Assembly: GCA_947247005.1 (NCBI GenBank)
Contig: OX365948.1
Span: 36,832,601-36,896,600, forward strand
From: Spisula solida
Lineage: Eukaryota > Mollusca > Bivalvia > Venerida > Mactridae
Reading direction: 5' to 3'
DNA length: 64,000 nt
Every line of letters starts with the position of its first letter. The stretch's first letter is position 1. Made by a program: the position numbers and the translations under genes. This document shows, one piece after another, positions 23,870-35,728 of the stretch. The notes below the pieces were generated by a model. It worked only from the letters and a program-made list of their open reading frames with translations, did no database searches and was not told the origin of the DNA.

Positions 23870-26800
23870 CTGTAAACGATACAAATATGTATCATATAAA
23901 AGGCTTTTATGGATTTATTTATCAATCAGGAATCGACCCTTAAAACAACCCTTTATAAGACTGGCACTAGTACTCAGACTTTAAAGGTGCAAAATAGTAA
24001 ATTAACAAGGATTTCTTTTCCATTGAATCTACAGCAATGAAATGTTTCAGTATAAATACTGTTACCCATTGTATTTTTTATTCAAGATTATAAGCTATAC
24101 AGTTAAAAGGAACACACATCGTAACATGTATAACATTTAGAAGTCTTAAAATGTATGTGAACATGATCCCAGGTTTACTACACATGTACGGAACAGAATA
24201 TATCTTTTATTTACACCTAGGTACAGTATTGGGCAGTAATCATCTGCCGAGGCATTGTTTTTAAAACAAATGGTCCTCGAACCTTCTTTTAGCATAATTT
24301 AACCAGGGGTTTGGAATTCCTATGTCCGACTTGTCCGACTTGCCCGACTTGGGCTTTTATGTCTGCGGGAAAGTAGATTTTTCCATCCGGCTTGTCAGTT
24401 GGCATTAATTATGCAAAATTATCACGAGAAAATAATATGAAGTGCCTTATTTTACCTTAACAAAGACAAATTACTAAATTACCAACCAAAAATGATTTAA
24501 ATAACAGACATTGAATTAGACCTAGTACTCTAATCCTTGACCAGATAAATAAATGTATATAACTTTGTTGCTTTTTGTGTTTTCCGGGGCAAGTAGATTT
24601 AGTTTTCGGGCAAGTGGATTTTTCAGTCCAACTTGCCCATGGGCAAGGGATAATTTTGAGAAGTTCCACACCCCTGTTAACAGTTGATTTTATTTCGCCC
24701 CTTACTTTTAAAAGCGCTATGTGTATATATGAGTATGAAGACTGTATATGAGATGTACTATAAACACTCACCTAATCCATGGTAAGGCATGGTGTACTCG
24801 CGGAGTTTCTCACGGAAATACATCTATTGTGCACGAGTAGCGTGTTATGTTTTCATGCATTAAGGTCAAGGACCATTTTATATCGTTTGAACTATACTTA
24901 CCAAATTCAGTTCCACCCCAGGATGTTCCGGTCGAGTTCTCCAGACTTTTAGCAATACCATCAATAGCGTTATTAGACAGTTTCTCAGCTGACTGTCCAA
25001 GTAAATGTGAAACACTAACCTGTAATTAAATATCAAGCCATAGTGTATAAGTCAGGCCCTCAAGCATTGAAAGCCTACTACTGACCTAGAATAACTGATA
25101 ATGACCTAATATCAATAAAACAAGTCTCTAACCAAACCTAAAATCCCCACTAACTCAAATGCATATGCAAATAAATTCCCCACTGGGTAAAATGATTGGG
25201 AAAGTCATTTGCATAAACAACAGCTAGTTGCTGTCCACTCTCATTATGGGATTTCACGTTTAATTTTCTGTAATTTGAGAAGGCTTTTTATAATAATTAT
25301 TGATTGCTGTTTTTACGCTGTTTTTATGTGAAATTTTGATAGATAATACTAAATAGGTTGTTCTGCAATTTTTCAAAGCAGTGAAATTTCAATAGTATAT
25401 GAACACAGAGCACCATTTTCTTTGCAATCAGTGTTTTGTGATATCTGAAGCTTAGCAACTATTTTGGGAATATGAGGGCCATTTTTATTAAACTATGTTG
25501 TTAGTTTGTTTGTGTGCTATTGAGGCAATCATGAATACATAGTCATTCAGTTATTTCCCTGCCAGATTGGCTAATGACCTTCGATTTTGAAAAAAGAGAA
25601 AGTTGAGTGATACAAGGAATCTGGGTGCAATACCCTTGCATTTTCCAAATACTCATTGGTTCTTTAACATGTCTGCTGTACAGAACTGACACAAGCAATT
25701 AGAGCTTGCCTTTTACCAAAGGTCCAGTAAAAACAATTTATTAGGTCAACCTTAGATATGGATGAAAGTGGAAAAATGCAAGAGTTCGTCTTAATATGGA
25801 AGTGGGTCTTCAAGGGAGGTTTTGCTGTTTATCATGACTTTAACAATAATTACCTGCTTGTTTAGTTCACTCTGGGCTTTCTTACTTTCTTGCCAGGCGA
25901 GGGAAGAACATAATAAACACAGAGTCTTTCCAGTACCAGTCGGACTTTCTAACACTCCATTCACACTCTAAATGATACAAGATATTAAGTAAATATACAC
26001 ATAAACATACACCTGTAGGCATGATCAAACATAATCTATGTATTAAACTCTAGCATCAATAAGTCGAGTGTCCCAAATTAAATAATGATAACTAGAGCTG
26101 TCGCCATTCGGCAGACTAATATACCCCCGCCGGCAAAGAGCCATAATTCTGCCAAAATTCATTGCAGCGCAAATTCCTTTCTTCATGCACATCTATATGT
26201 TGAGGTTGTTCATCTGTGAAAGTTTGAGCGAAATCCTGCCAAAATTGTAGGAGGTGTTGCGTCCACAAGAATGCATCTACGGACAGACAGACAGACAAAC
26301 GGACAAGCTGAATCCAGTATACCCTCTTACAACTCGTTGTGCTGGGGTATAATAAAACTTGGTTCCTATAACAAAAGATAAAGCAATCATTCTAAAGTGA
26401 TCACCATCTTTAGAACACATAAAACATCAATCATTGGGTCACAGAAAGGCTGAATTGATGCTGCAGTAATTCATACATATATATACAATATCATTTTTAG
26501 TGAGCACTATGGTCTACTTAGCAATTACTAAGCCATCATTAATTGAAATCTTATCTGCAAATTAATGCAACAAGAGCTGACCACGAAAAGCGCACTCCAC
26601 TATTTGCAGTGCCAAGCTAAGATAGTATAATCATTACGAGGGTGGTCCGCAAAAGTCGCAAACATTGAGTTTTATTGTATTGTCGTCCATTGTATATACA
26701 AATTGCATACATTGTCTTTTTAAGAGATATGTTAGCATTGTAATTGCACAAGTTGATGTTGATATTTTAAAGTATTAAAAATCTGCGTGGTTTTATTGCA

Positions 26801-28144
26801 CTTGCAGTAAGTCCGATTGGCACACACTCTACAACGTCAACGAAGTCGTTTCTTTTGTTTCAGCACCTTGGCTTCATTGACTGATGCAATTTTGGATAAA
26901 TTTGACGCATTCTCGTAAATCAACATGACAGTTAAAGTTCAGAGGGATACTCGATATGTATATTATTTTTTCCGCAAAGATTTTGTGTGCAACGGTTTAA
27001 CACATACCATGTTTAGCCTCCACATTTTACCGTCAGATGCCAGTCTTAGTGGATGACGCTTTTGGCTCAGTTAATTAGGCCGAATATTCCTTATAGGCTT
27101 GGCAGTCTTAATTTTGTTGCCAAGTTCCCTTTAAAACATTTACACCAGGTATAATATTTGCGCCTAATAAATTCATAGTTTTGCGGTTAATGACATTATC
27201 GACCTTAAATTTCGCACAAAACATGCGAAACTATGGTGTCGACATCGGCATATTTTTTAATGCACAAATAAGAACACTTATTAGGTTTTAAGCTCTTGAA
27301 TGAAAGCCAATACCTTTTTTACAAAATATTAAAGGGCATTCGACGACTCTACCCAACTCACATTAGTTAATAAAGAATAATTACCAAAATTAAGAAGGAA
27401 ATGAATTTTCAATAACACAAATATGTAAAGAAATAACCAATGAATAATATGTGAAAGTTTTTCTGGTAAATAATACATAGTGTTGAAATGGGAGACAAAG
27501 TTCGTGACTTTTGCGGACAACCCTCGTATATATATTCAAAACAAAATGCTTCATAGCAGCAGCATTACCCTTTGCTGTGTAGAGGCTGGGACTTTTAAGT
27601 CGAAAAAGGTAGATAATTGGTACATAAATACAGGACAGAGTTACCTTCTCTGGTGTAGGTCTTGAGTTCATGATGGTGAATTTATAAGTAAGCAAAGTAT
27701 CAAAGGAATATGACGATGCACTTTGAAACTATAAGAGGTTAAAAAACCTGTACCTAAACTTAAGCATTTACATTTCCAAGTCCAAAAGGGGACCTAATTT
27801 CAAAAAATGCTTTATAGAGTTACTTTCCCCAGTGTAGGGGTTGGGATCATGATGGTGAACAAGTATGCAAAGTATCAAAGCAATATGTCAATGTACTTTG
27901 AAGATATTAGAGGTTAAAAAACCTGTACCTAAACTTTAACATAAGCATTACGCCGACGCCGACACTCGGGTGACTGCAATAGCTCCCTTATTCTACTAAA
28001 AGTGGAGCTAAAAACGAACGCCATAGAAAATTTTTTTTGTACCTTTTGCAGACATTCTATCACTTTACTCATGTAATCTAACTGACATGGGTATGGCTCA
28101 AATGGAAAATTGACATTAACACCCTTTACATCAAGCAACGGCAT
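23785..28144 (-). CDS. RTEL1: RTEL1 DNA helicase, N-terminal part (four coding exons)
   Basis: N-terminus of the iron-sulphur DEAH helicase RTEL1, which unwinds telomeric T-loops, D-loops and G-quadruplexes in the nucleus. Coding exons, 5' to 3' on the minus strand, are 28144-28043, 25967-25854, 25019-24902 and 23869-23785. They join in phases 0, 0, 1 and 2 to give 139 complete residues. It starts [17 protein letters not shown], with the Q-motif region at PYPCQLDYM, Walker [10 protein letters not shown] (Lys48, the same number as the human catalytic lysine) and motif Ia [12 protein letters not shown] at 114-125. Residues 73-112 are family-variable, as in vertebrates. The iron-sulphur cysteines, DEAH box and all later motifs are missing: no further exon is recognisable down to base 1. 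The gene either continues beyond the window or is broken. Confidence 0.9.
24304..24676. mobile_element. 373-bp hAT-like MITE
   Basis: Ends CAGGGGTTTGGAATT and AAGTTCCACACCCCTG are imperfect inverted repeats, flanked by TTAAC on both sides (24299-24303, 24677-24681). The interior repeats GACTTG/CAAGTAGATTT motifs. Non-coding, between two RTEL1 exons. Confidence 0.75.
24772..24823 (-). other. Unassigned exon-like segment inside an RTEL1 intron
   Basis: An ATG preceded by ACAATAG opens [17 protein letters not shown] and ends at a strong GTGAGT donor. Its 52 bases do not keep the RTEL1 frame between the exons on either side, so it is not an ordinary RTEL1 exon. It could be a first exon of a nested minus-strand transcript or chance; no continuation was recognised. 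Confidence 0.2.
24902..25019 (-). CDS. RTEL1: RTEL1 exon, variable linker
   Basis: 39 codons plus one base, [14 protein letters not shown] to SWGGTEF. The acceptor TTACAG ends at 25020 and the donor GTAAGT begins at 24901. The linker between Walker A and motif Ia varies between species. The call rests on phase (0 in, 1 out) and position, and on a loose match to the human ARKIAER...LSSWG stretch. Confidence 0.75.
25020..25853 (-). other. RTEL1 intron
   Basis: Intron between the Walker A exon and the linker exon; AT-rich, no repeat recognised. Confidence 0.7.
25854..25967 (-). CDS. RTEL1: RTEL1 exon with Walker A motif
   Basis: 38 codons, [20 protein letters not shown] onward, phase 0 at both ends. 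The acceptor TTTAG ends at 25968 and the donor GTAATT begins at 25853. GTGKT is the ATP-binding P-loop. The surrounding residues match RTEL1 rather than the related FANCJ, XPD or DDX11. Confidence 0.92.
26094..26352. mobile_element. Short hairpin-type bivalve repeat (TATACCCC family)
   Basis: AATATACCCCCGCC near the left end and GCTGGGGTATAATA at the right are imperfect inverted ends; a GACAGACAGACAAACGGAC tract lies inside. It lies in the RTEL1 intron; the apparent minus-strand ORF is repeat sequence. Confidence 0.55.
26637..27526. mobile_element. 890-bp mariner-like non-autonomous element
   Basis: Ends CGAGGGTGGTCCGCAAAAGT and ACTTTTGCGGACAACCCTCG are inverted repeats with one mismatch, flanked by TA on both sides (26635-26636, 27527-27528). 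CGAGGG..GTCC..AAAAGT ends are a mariner hallmark. No transposase is readable, so it needs enzyme from elsewhere. It sits in the RTEL1 intron. Confidence 0.8.
27580..28010. repeat. Two ~180-bp tandem repeats beside the RTEL1 start exon
   Basis: GTTACCTTCTCTGGTGTAGG at 27640 and GTTACTTTCCCCAGTGTAGG at 27819 begin parallel blocks that both run to TTAAAAAACCTGTACCTAAA. The block ends at GCCGACGCCGACACTCGGG. It belongs to a dispersed bivalve repeat. Confidence 0.65.
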
Positions 28145-28162
28145 TCCTGTAGTTACATGTAA
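28043..28162 (-). CDS. RTEL1: RTEL1 first coding exon
   Basis: The ATG at 28144-28142 opens 34 codons ending ECLQK, then a GTACAA donor. TTTATTTCAG ends at 28163, so the exon probably starts at 28162 with 18 bases of 5'UTR, and a non-coding exon should lie further right. [18 protein letters not shown] matches the human start (MPKIVLNGVTVDFPFQPY) in length and spacing. Confidence 0.88.
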
Positions 28163-28251
28163 CTGAAATAAAGAAGAAAATTATGAAACAATAATAATTC
28201 TGATGAAACTTCATTTGAATTTTTCAACCCATTCTGATAATGTTCATTTAA

Positions 28252-29680
28252 AACAAGAGCACTGCCTACGAGTGCTTGATGCTTGACTTCCTCGTACTTG
28301 ATGAGAACCCTTGCTCATCTGTGAGTCAAACTTCTTAGAGTAACAAGAGCAGATATATCAAAAATATAGGTCACAGGGTTATCAGTCTTGTCAGTATGGA
28401 CTCCCCTTGTGATGGTAAATAACTATGCTGAGTTTCAAGTGGATACCTTTGATAGTATTTGAGAAATTGACATTTTTGTGAAAAAAAATCAAAGTCAGAA
28501 AAGGGGAATAACTCTTATACAAGAGGGCCCAAAGGGCCATAGGTCGCTCACCTGTCCTAGTAGTTCATGCACCCCTAATGGTAGCCTCTATTGCATGTAC
28601 AAGGTTTTCATATTGTCTTATGCTTTGTAATTTACATCACATTTAGACCCAATGACATATTTAATGATTTGACCTTGTGACCTAGTTTTTGACCCCTGAT
28701 GACCCAATATTGAACTTTGACCTAGATTTTTTTGAAATGATCATTGTGACCAAGTTTCATAAAGATTAGTCCAAAATTGTGACCTCTAGTGACTACACAA
28801 GGTTTTTCAATGATTTTACCTTGTGACCTAGTTTTTGACCCCCTATGACCCAATATCGAACTTGACCTAGATTTTGTTGAGATGATCATTGTGACCAAGT
28901 TTCATAAAGATTAGGCCAAAATTGTGACCTCTAGTGACTACACAAGGTTTTTCTATGATTTTACCTTGTGACCTAGTTTTTGACCCCAGATGATCCAATA
29001 TCGCACTTGACCTAGATTTTGTTGAGATGATCATTGTTACCAAGTTTCAAAAAGATTAGGCCAAAATTGTGACCTCTAGTGACTACCAAGGTTTTTCTAT
29101 GATTTGACCTTGTGACCTAGTTTTTTACCCCAGATGACCCAATATCGAACTTGACCTAGATTTTGTTGAGATGATCATTGTGACCAAGTTTCATAATGAT
29201 TAAGCTAAAACTGTGACCTCTAGTGTCTACACAAGTAATTGTCGACGGACGACGGACAGACAGACGGACGGACGACAGACGAAGAGTGATCACAAAAGCT
29301 CACTCTGTCACTTTGTGACAGGTGAGCTAAAAATGCAGTATAGAGTTGTTTCATCGTGTCAGTAGATGTAAGTCATCACATTCCACAAGTGTATCGACTT
29401 TCAAGTTGAAAGCTTTGATAGTGTTCGAGAAAATTCAGTTTATGTGTAAAATGTGCCACTATTTATATGTATTAAGTCTAAACAAGGGCAGATAACTCCA
29501 TAAATATAAGTCACAGAGTTACCAGCCTTGTCAGTATGGACTCCCCTTGTGATGATGAATAACTATGTTGAGTTTCAAGTGTATACCTTCGATAGTCTTT
29601 AACAAAATGACTCTGAAAATAAACTTAACCAACACACACACAGACGCACACAATCCCTTCAAGACAATAGCTCTACTTTT
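28252..29680. repeat. Outer bivalve repeat split by a nested element
   Basis: Parallel blocks (GTCAGTATGGACTCCCCTTG at about 28396 and 29530) lie on either side of 28520-29330, showing that the inner element inserted into this older repeat. Confidence 0.65.
28520..29330 (-). mobile_element. Hairpin-type bivalve element, nested
   Basis: On the minus strand it begins with the hairpin AGCTCACCTGTCACAAAGTG / CACTCTGTGAGC type, then a TCCGTCCGTC tract and four ~148-bp units (CTTGTGACCTAGTTTTTGAC), and ends GGCCCTTTGGGCCCTCTT. The form resembles the pearl / non-autonomous Helitron elements described in bivalves. Non-coding. Confidence 0.75.
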
Positions 29681-29785
29681 TTCTTCGATAAGTCTAGCTA
29701 ATAATGAAATTACATTATATATAGAGGGATATAACCATGATATATAGTTAACATTTTGAATGGAATCTGGGCACAATATTTAGAA

Positions 29786-30010
29786 CAAGAGCCGTCACAG
29801 ACGGGTTATGCTCCCCGTGGGGCGTTTATCACAGAAAAAATGTTAAAAAAATATGTTATTATTCTTTGCCACTGCACTGTAATAATAAGATTTATTTATC
29901 TATGAATTTTCAAATTTGTATATCCAAAACTGTTTGAGTTATGGCCTGGACAAGAATTAAGTATGAAAAAATACAAAGGGGAGCAACTCTAAAAGGCAGA
30001 AAATGTGTTT
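29786..30010. repeat. Fragment of another hairpin-type repeat
   Basis: ACAAGAGCCGTCACAGACGG followed by GCTCCCCGTGGGGCG (hairpin) and a GTTATGGCCTGGACAAG block like that at about 62490. Confidence 0.5.
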
Positions 30011-30777
30011 CATTTTCCAAAATAATGACTTAGAAATATTGGATATTTTTCATTTTTGAAATTCATAAAAACATTTTTTTTCAACGAATTACATTGTATT
30101 ATGTAGTAATACATAACATCCCCATTAAAATAAAAATGAATCAGTGTTTAAAGCTTAAAATATATAATTTCGATTTTCATAATCTGTAAATTTACAGATT
30201 GAATTTTCTGTAAATTTACATATATTCTGTAAATCAACCACTTTTCTAGACCTGATAACAGGTACACCTGTCTACGTAACAGTCAGGATATTTGCCATAC
30301 AAACTGGTAAATTTTGTGCCTGAAACTTGCGTTTCATACCCGTTCTATTATATAGTAAACAAACGAAAAGTGGGAATGTCAAAACTCTGTTTTTTTGTGA
30401 ACTAATAGTCTGTGGTGATACGAATCATTTAAGAAAAACAACCCATTTTTCCACAGAATCTATAATTTTTTTATTTTCCTTTCAAAAAATTATAGGTTTA
30501 TATATTTATTAAAAACAATTGAGCCTCCTTACGCCTTTTGTAAATACAGGACATATATGTATTATACTTGAACTCCAAGGATTTTTTTGAAGGAATGAAG
30601 TTTATAAATAGTCGTTGGTCGCGAAAACTAGTGACATTATACAATATTCATACAGTTAAACACTGAAAAATCCAATAGGTCATGTCATTCATTACAAAGC
30701 ATTATATAAAGAGTTATTATGTTTGAAAACGAATGATCGTCGACGCAACAAATCGGTTAGACGCATAAATACCTTAC

Positions 30778-30830
30778 AAAACTTTATAAGGATCTGCAGT
30801 TGCCGCCATAAATGAGCGGTGCATTGATAA
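30778..30830 (-). promoter_or_regulatory. Candidate RTEL1 5' exon with YY1-like motif
   Basis: On the minus strand TTTATGGCGGCAACTGCAG is followed by a GTAAGG donor at 30777. ATGGCGGC often marks metazoan transcription starts, and the position upstream of the RTEL1 coding start fits. Similar motifs occur in repeats elsewhere in the window, so this is weak. Confidence 0.15.
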
Positions 30831-31718
30831 TTTAACTAATACGTGAAATCTACTTTAGTACGTTTCGTTTCCTTTTTTCCGCGATTATTTTAGAATTACC
30901 TAATAGATCTATATGTCATAGAATCTACTCAAAAATATGTTCAAATAATATCATAATAAAACGTGAAAAAATTGTTTCAGGGGAATATTAAATATTATCT
31001 TCCTGCACTTCTAGTTTTGAAATCAGACATTAAAATAATTAAAGCAGAGCTACTAAAGAGATCTACTCACTTTTAAAAACTGTTATTAATCTGATCATTC
31101 ATGATTTACCATTCTAACATTAATCATTAAGAAATCCAAATTACACTATAACATTTAATTTATGAAACAAATTTCAATTAAATGGTTGCATATTTAAAAT
31201 AAAAATATTTCAAGAATGCGACCATTATTTTCCACTCAAACATTTAATACTTTATATAGAAATCAGTTTCAGTTTATTCAATAATCCTAATAAATCACCC
31301 CCCAACGAGCAATTAAGTAATATACATATTTTTCTCACTGTAATGATTACATGTAAGTTAATAACTTACATTTAACTATCAAGTCTTCAAGTCAAATTTT
31401 AATTTTTAATCATCATGCTCTAATTTAATAGGATTAATAAATGGTGATAACCATTGACATCATTATGTAATCTCTGACTGACCTTCTTTGATCAACCTAA
31501 ACACACTTAAATTTCTTATCAGTTGCAAAAATCACACCTTCACCATCAGTTGGTTCTGTTGAATGCTTGATTAGTCATGCCTAGGGGCTACACAATATAT
31601 ACACAGGATGTCATCTAGAATGTCCAATATACAGGTCACAAACAGTATGATAGGTACCATGAAGAGATTTAGTTAGCCCCCAATTCATTCAATCAAAATG
31701 GTATATAGCCAGCCACCT

Positions 31719-31757
31719 GGGGGGGGGGCTTCAGCCCCCAAAGCCCCCCCCCCCCCC
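31719..31757. repeat. G10 and C14 tracts forming a short hairpin
   Basis: G10 at 31719-31728, then CTTCAGCCCCCAAAG, then C14 at 31744-31757. It can fold as a hairpin or G-quadruplex, and tract lengths are likely to be unstable or misread. Confidence 0.8.
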
Positions 31758-33713
31758 ACTGAATACATCCCTGTAATTATTCTTCTTCTTTCTAATATTG
31801 AGCAGGGATCTTGACAGATCGTATATAGCTCAGCGACATATTGTTCATGGTGATGGCGGTCAAAAATTCAGATCGAGTTAGAATTCGGAGTTCATTGTTT
31901 ATTGAATCGTGTTAGACTTTTACGCATATTCTACACGTGTAATTTAGCATTTCGACCATTGAAGAAGCCTTTTTGAAAGTTTGTTGTAATATTCTTACAC
32001 ATCAGTCGAGTTCGTCTTGGTTCAATCTCGGCAGGTATAACTTTCTGGTTAAGTGGAAATCAAGAGTCATACATACGTGTACATGGGCCTAAACTTACAT
32101 GTATGTGAAATAATTTATCTGTATAATCATGTACATAATTATGTATTTGTTAAAATTAGCATTTTTGTTATAGTCATGGACCTTATAACAAAGAGTGTAT
32201 AAAGGTCCGTGTTATAAGGAATACGTTGTGCTTAAAAATGGTGACCTTTTAAACAAGATATGGGGGTAGGAATATGTTTCAAAATGGATCTTAGCTTGAT
32301 TTTAAGTGTGTATATATATCCCGCGAAGATTTTTTTCACTTTTCGTATTAAAACCATGCAACTTCCTGCACTTTAAGCTTTTAAATCAGAAGTAAACGTA
32401 TTAGAATTGTACTGCTACATAAAAAATTCAATTCCCAAAAATTTAAAATCAAACGTCAAATGATTAAAATTAACTGTTCGGATCGCTACATAATGAGACA
32501 ACGTACATTTTTTATGGAATTATTTAAACAAATGTATACCCCGTATATATAAATTTGGAATTAGACGTACGTTACATTATTAAAATTGCAGAAAAACTGC
32601 TACAAATCAAAATGCATACCCCACGATTTTTAAGTACATTTTGAATAAAAATCATGAAATTTCTTGCACACTAACGTTTTAAAAAATATAAAAAAATCAA
32701 TGACAGACACATGAACTTTAAAAACTGTGCCCCTCGCAAAGTTTTTTTGTCAATTTTAAATTAAAATTGTTTTATGTTTTAAAATCTCACGTGAAATTAT
32801 AAAAATTACATTCTTAAATTATCAATAAAAATCTATCAACAAGAACATTTGGAAATGTAATTTAAGTTCTATCGTGCAAAAAATACAGGAAATCTACTGT
32901 AAATCAGTGTATCACTATTTTTATATCGACCAGTTCACACGTTTTAGTAACATAGATCAATGAATCAAACACAAGTAATCACCTAAATCATGATCATTCA
33001 TGCGCTTTAAATCATTTGTGAAAGCGTCTGACCGATCTAGTCGGTGTAAAAAGGGCCTGGATACACCCAACAGGGGGTCCGTTTTATTTCACTCGCTTCC
33101 GCTATATATGTAATTTACAGAGACTGTTAACACAATATCGATCCATAGCCGGATCGATTGGTAATATTTAAAGGATATGTGCCCCCACCCCCGGTGGAGC
33201 CGGGCCTGTTAGTATATGCCAGCACAAATCTAAAGAACCAATATTGCACGATTTGCTCGCGGAAAGTTATATATTCAACGCAAGTGCCTTGTAATATTTC
33301 ATGCATAAAGGTCAGGATCAGGTCAATGTATCATACCAACTTACATGTTTTTGTATTGGATTATATGATACGGACAATACATTAGCTTGCCTCAGGCTTT
33401 ATTAATCTGACTTATGACCTCCCAAAAAGAAACTTAATTATTCTAATTACGAATTCAAATGAAAAATGAAAAACAGGGATTCATATTATTTAATAATTAT
33501 GCGTAGTGTGGAGATGACTTTTAAAAATTAGATTAACTCAATGACAACAAATTTTACAAGAAAGATATTGAACATATCTACTTTCATTTTAAGAATATAT
33601 TAATATATATTAAGTACTACAACTATTATTAAAGTATCAATTAGTATATATTATATATAAAGCATAATTAATGAAATTCAATTACTGCAAATTCAATCTA
33701 TCATAATATGGTT

Positions 33714-33850
33714 AATAGAATAGAATAAATTTTATTTCCAATTATGGGCCCTCTCGGGCAAATAAATCACACAATAACAGATGTACAATGTACAAGAACA
33801 TAAGATATATAATGTAACACAGGCTTGATTCTGATTAGTAGCAAAATGCC
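33714..33850 (-). mobile_element. Possible LINE 3' tail
   Basis: On the minus strand, TACATTGTACATCTG...TTGCCCGAGAGGGCCC...AATAAAATTTATTCTATTC ends in a short ATTCT-type tandem tail. This resembles 3' ends of CR1/L2-type LINEs in molluscs. No coding part is attached. Confidence 0.4.
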
Positions 33851-34089
33851 AATACAATTAACTATAAGGACTAGTATCATAGTTAAGTAAAAAGGGCATT
33901 TTAATATGTAATATTTTATCATATAGACATAGTTGTATTCTAGATATTATTCAATGTCTTAAAAACTTAAAACATATGGTAGATCTATTTTTGTTGGTGT
34001 GCCGATCTTGTGGCAGGGTGTGGAAATTTCAGGTCATATGAAATGCCAGAGAGGATAGGCCTTCTAGTACATCTCTAGAGTACGTTTCG

Positions 34090-34246
34090 TATAAAGACCG
34101 AAAACGTACCGACACCCGTCCATTTTCGCGGAAAAAATATCCACCAATATCAGGACAGGATATTTATGACGTCACATCCTTTTCGGCAACAGCGCGCTCT
34201 TCGACCATTTTTCACACAAACAAAAGCGACTGAAACTATTAACTGC
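34090..34246 (+). promoter_or_regulatory. Candidate promoter island with CRE and splice donor
   Basis: CpG-richer than its surroundings, with a perfect CRE palindrome TGACGTCA at 34167-34174, AGCGCGCTC just downstream, and a GTAAGT donor at 34247 on the plus strand. This would suit an alternative non-coding stathmin exon, or an RTEL1 promoter on the other strand. The evidence is motif content only. Confidence 0.25.
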
Positions 34247-34609
34247 GTAAGTTGAGCGATATACGCAATGTCATTGATTTTAAACGACTTTCGTTTGATT
34301 TAAGTGTTTCATACTTATGTATTTTAAGTGTGTTACAAACAACTTCGTTTGTAATTGTATTCTTTTTGACACCGTTAGATAGTGCGCGTTCTTTTTGGAA
34401 TGGCAAATATTGTAAACATTCCGTCTTCGACTCATCGTCTTGATGCAAATGTTTGCATTAGTTCTCCCCATTTGCCATTGAGTTTACAGTGTCCAGTATG
34501 TCTCGTTTAAGTTATTTACTTGAAAACGACATTTGCTATGTACATTGTTCTAGAGATACAACTTATTTATTGACTTAGACGAAATGCTGCACTATCCTAA
34601 CTTATGTCA

Positions 34610-34683
34610 TCTTTTTGGCACTTCTTCCTATTACTTAGTTGGCACACCTTTTTGACACTTCTTCCTATTACTGAGTTGGTACT
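34610..34683. repeat. 37-bp direct duplication
   Basis: CTTCTTCCTATTACT at 34621 and 34658, each preceded by TTTTTG(G/A)CA and followed by (T/G)AGTTGG. Unrelated to the large minisatellite, despite the same period. Confidence 0.7.
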
Positions 34684-35728
34684 TGGACCTAGAGGTGATT
34701 TATACATATAGTAGTGTTTCACCTGGACTCAAGAACCTTAGGGTATTTGCCTACTGCTCTTATGGTTTGAAAGAGATTTGGAAAAAGAAGGGGACAAGGT
34801 AGTTCTGGATACCATAACTAAATGGTCTTTTATTTACACTGACGTGTCGGCCTTTTAGTTATGGAATTACCCTCTTCAATAATCAACTGTTTAAGCTTAA
34901 CGCCTAAAGTGCATGTTCATTGTTCAAAAATCGCCCAAAAACTATAATTTACGTATAAATGTAATATTTTTCAAGTGTTTTGTCTTAAAACAGTCAATGT
35001 AACACCTACTGATAATCATATATTGCTTAAAGTTTATTTAATTCCGGGTTTGATCAGCTCCCGCGGCCATTTTGAATAATTAATTTATCGCAGGTGCGTG
35101 CGAGAGCTGTTTTTGAAAAATCCGTTATTTCTTGAAACATGGTCGAAAACGTCTTAAAATTAAACAAAACCTTTAGATATACCTTTATATAAGAAACAAA
35201 CACGTTATTTTTGCTATAAATCATGTAACTCCCATTTACACAAATAAATATTGCAATTTACGCAGCCGACAATCAAAACATTGATCACGTGGTTCGTTTC
35301 GGAACACTTTTGTTATAATCCCATTCAAATAAATGGCGATCATAAACGAAAACAGTGAAATTGTACTGGTTTGAAACAATCGACGGAATTAATGGTATTT
35401 CTTGCAAAACATTTTGTTTTTGGGGGTATACTGATAGAATATGCTCCAATTGATAGGGTGTCAATGATTATTTAGTTCAAAACGTGCGTTTTGTCATAAA
35501 ACGAACGCGACTCAAACTGAGCCGTAGAGCTGTTAGGTTTCAAAGAACAAACGGCTTTGACGATGAAATGGAATGATCATCGTCAAAGACCTTGGACTAG
35601 GGACAAGGAAGAATGTCTCGGAAACAATCCATATTTTCTAACTAAGTTGCTCACCATTTTCAAAGATTCATTCAGGCTCTGTGAAAAATTTTGATTCAAA
35701 CCGACAGAAAATTCTGTATAGTTCTATA

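Larger units (their letters stand above)
30011..33713. other. AT-rich intergenic sequence
   Basis: No gene recognised. Contains a perfect 20-bp palindrome AATCTGTAAATTTACAGATT at 30181 and a G10/C14 tract pair at 31719-31757. Confidence 0.45.
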
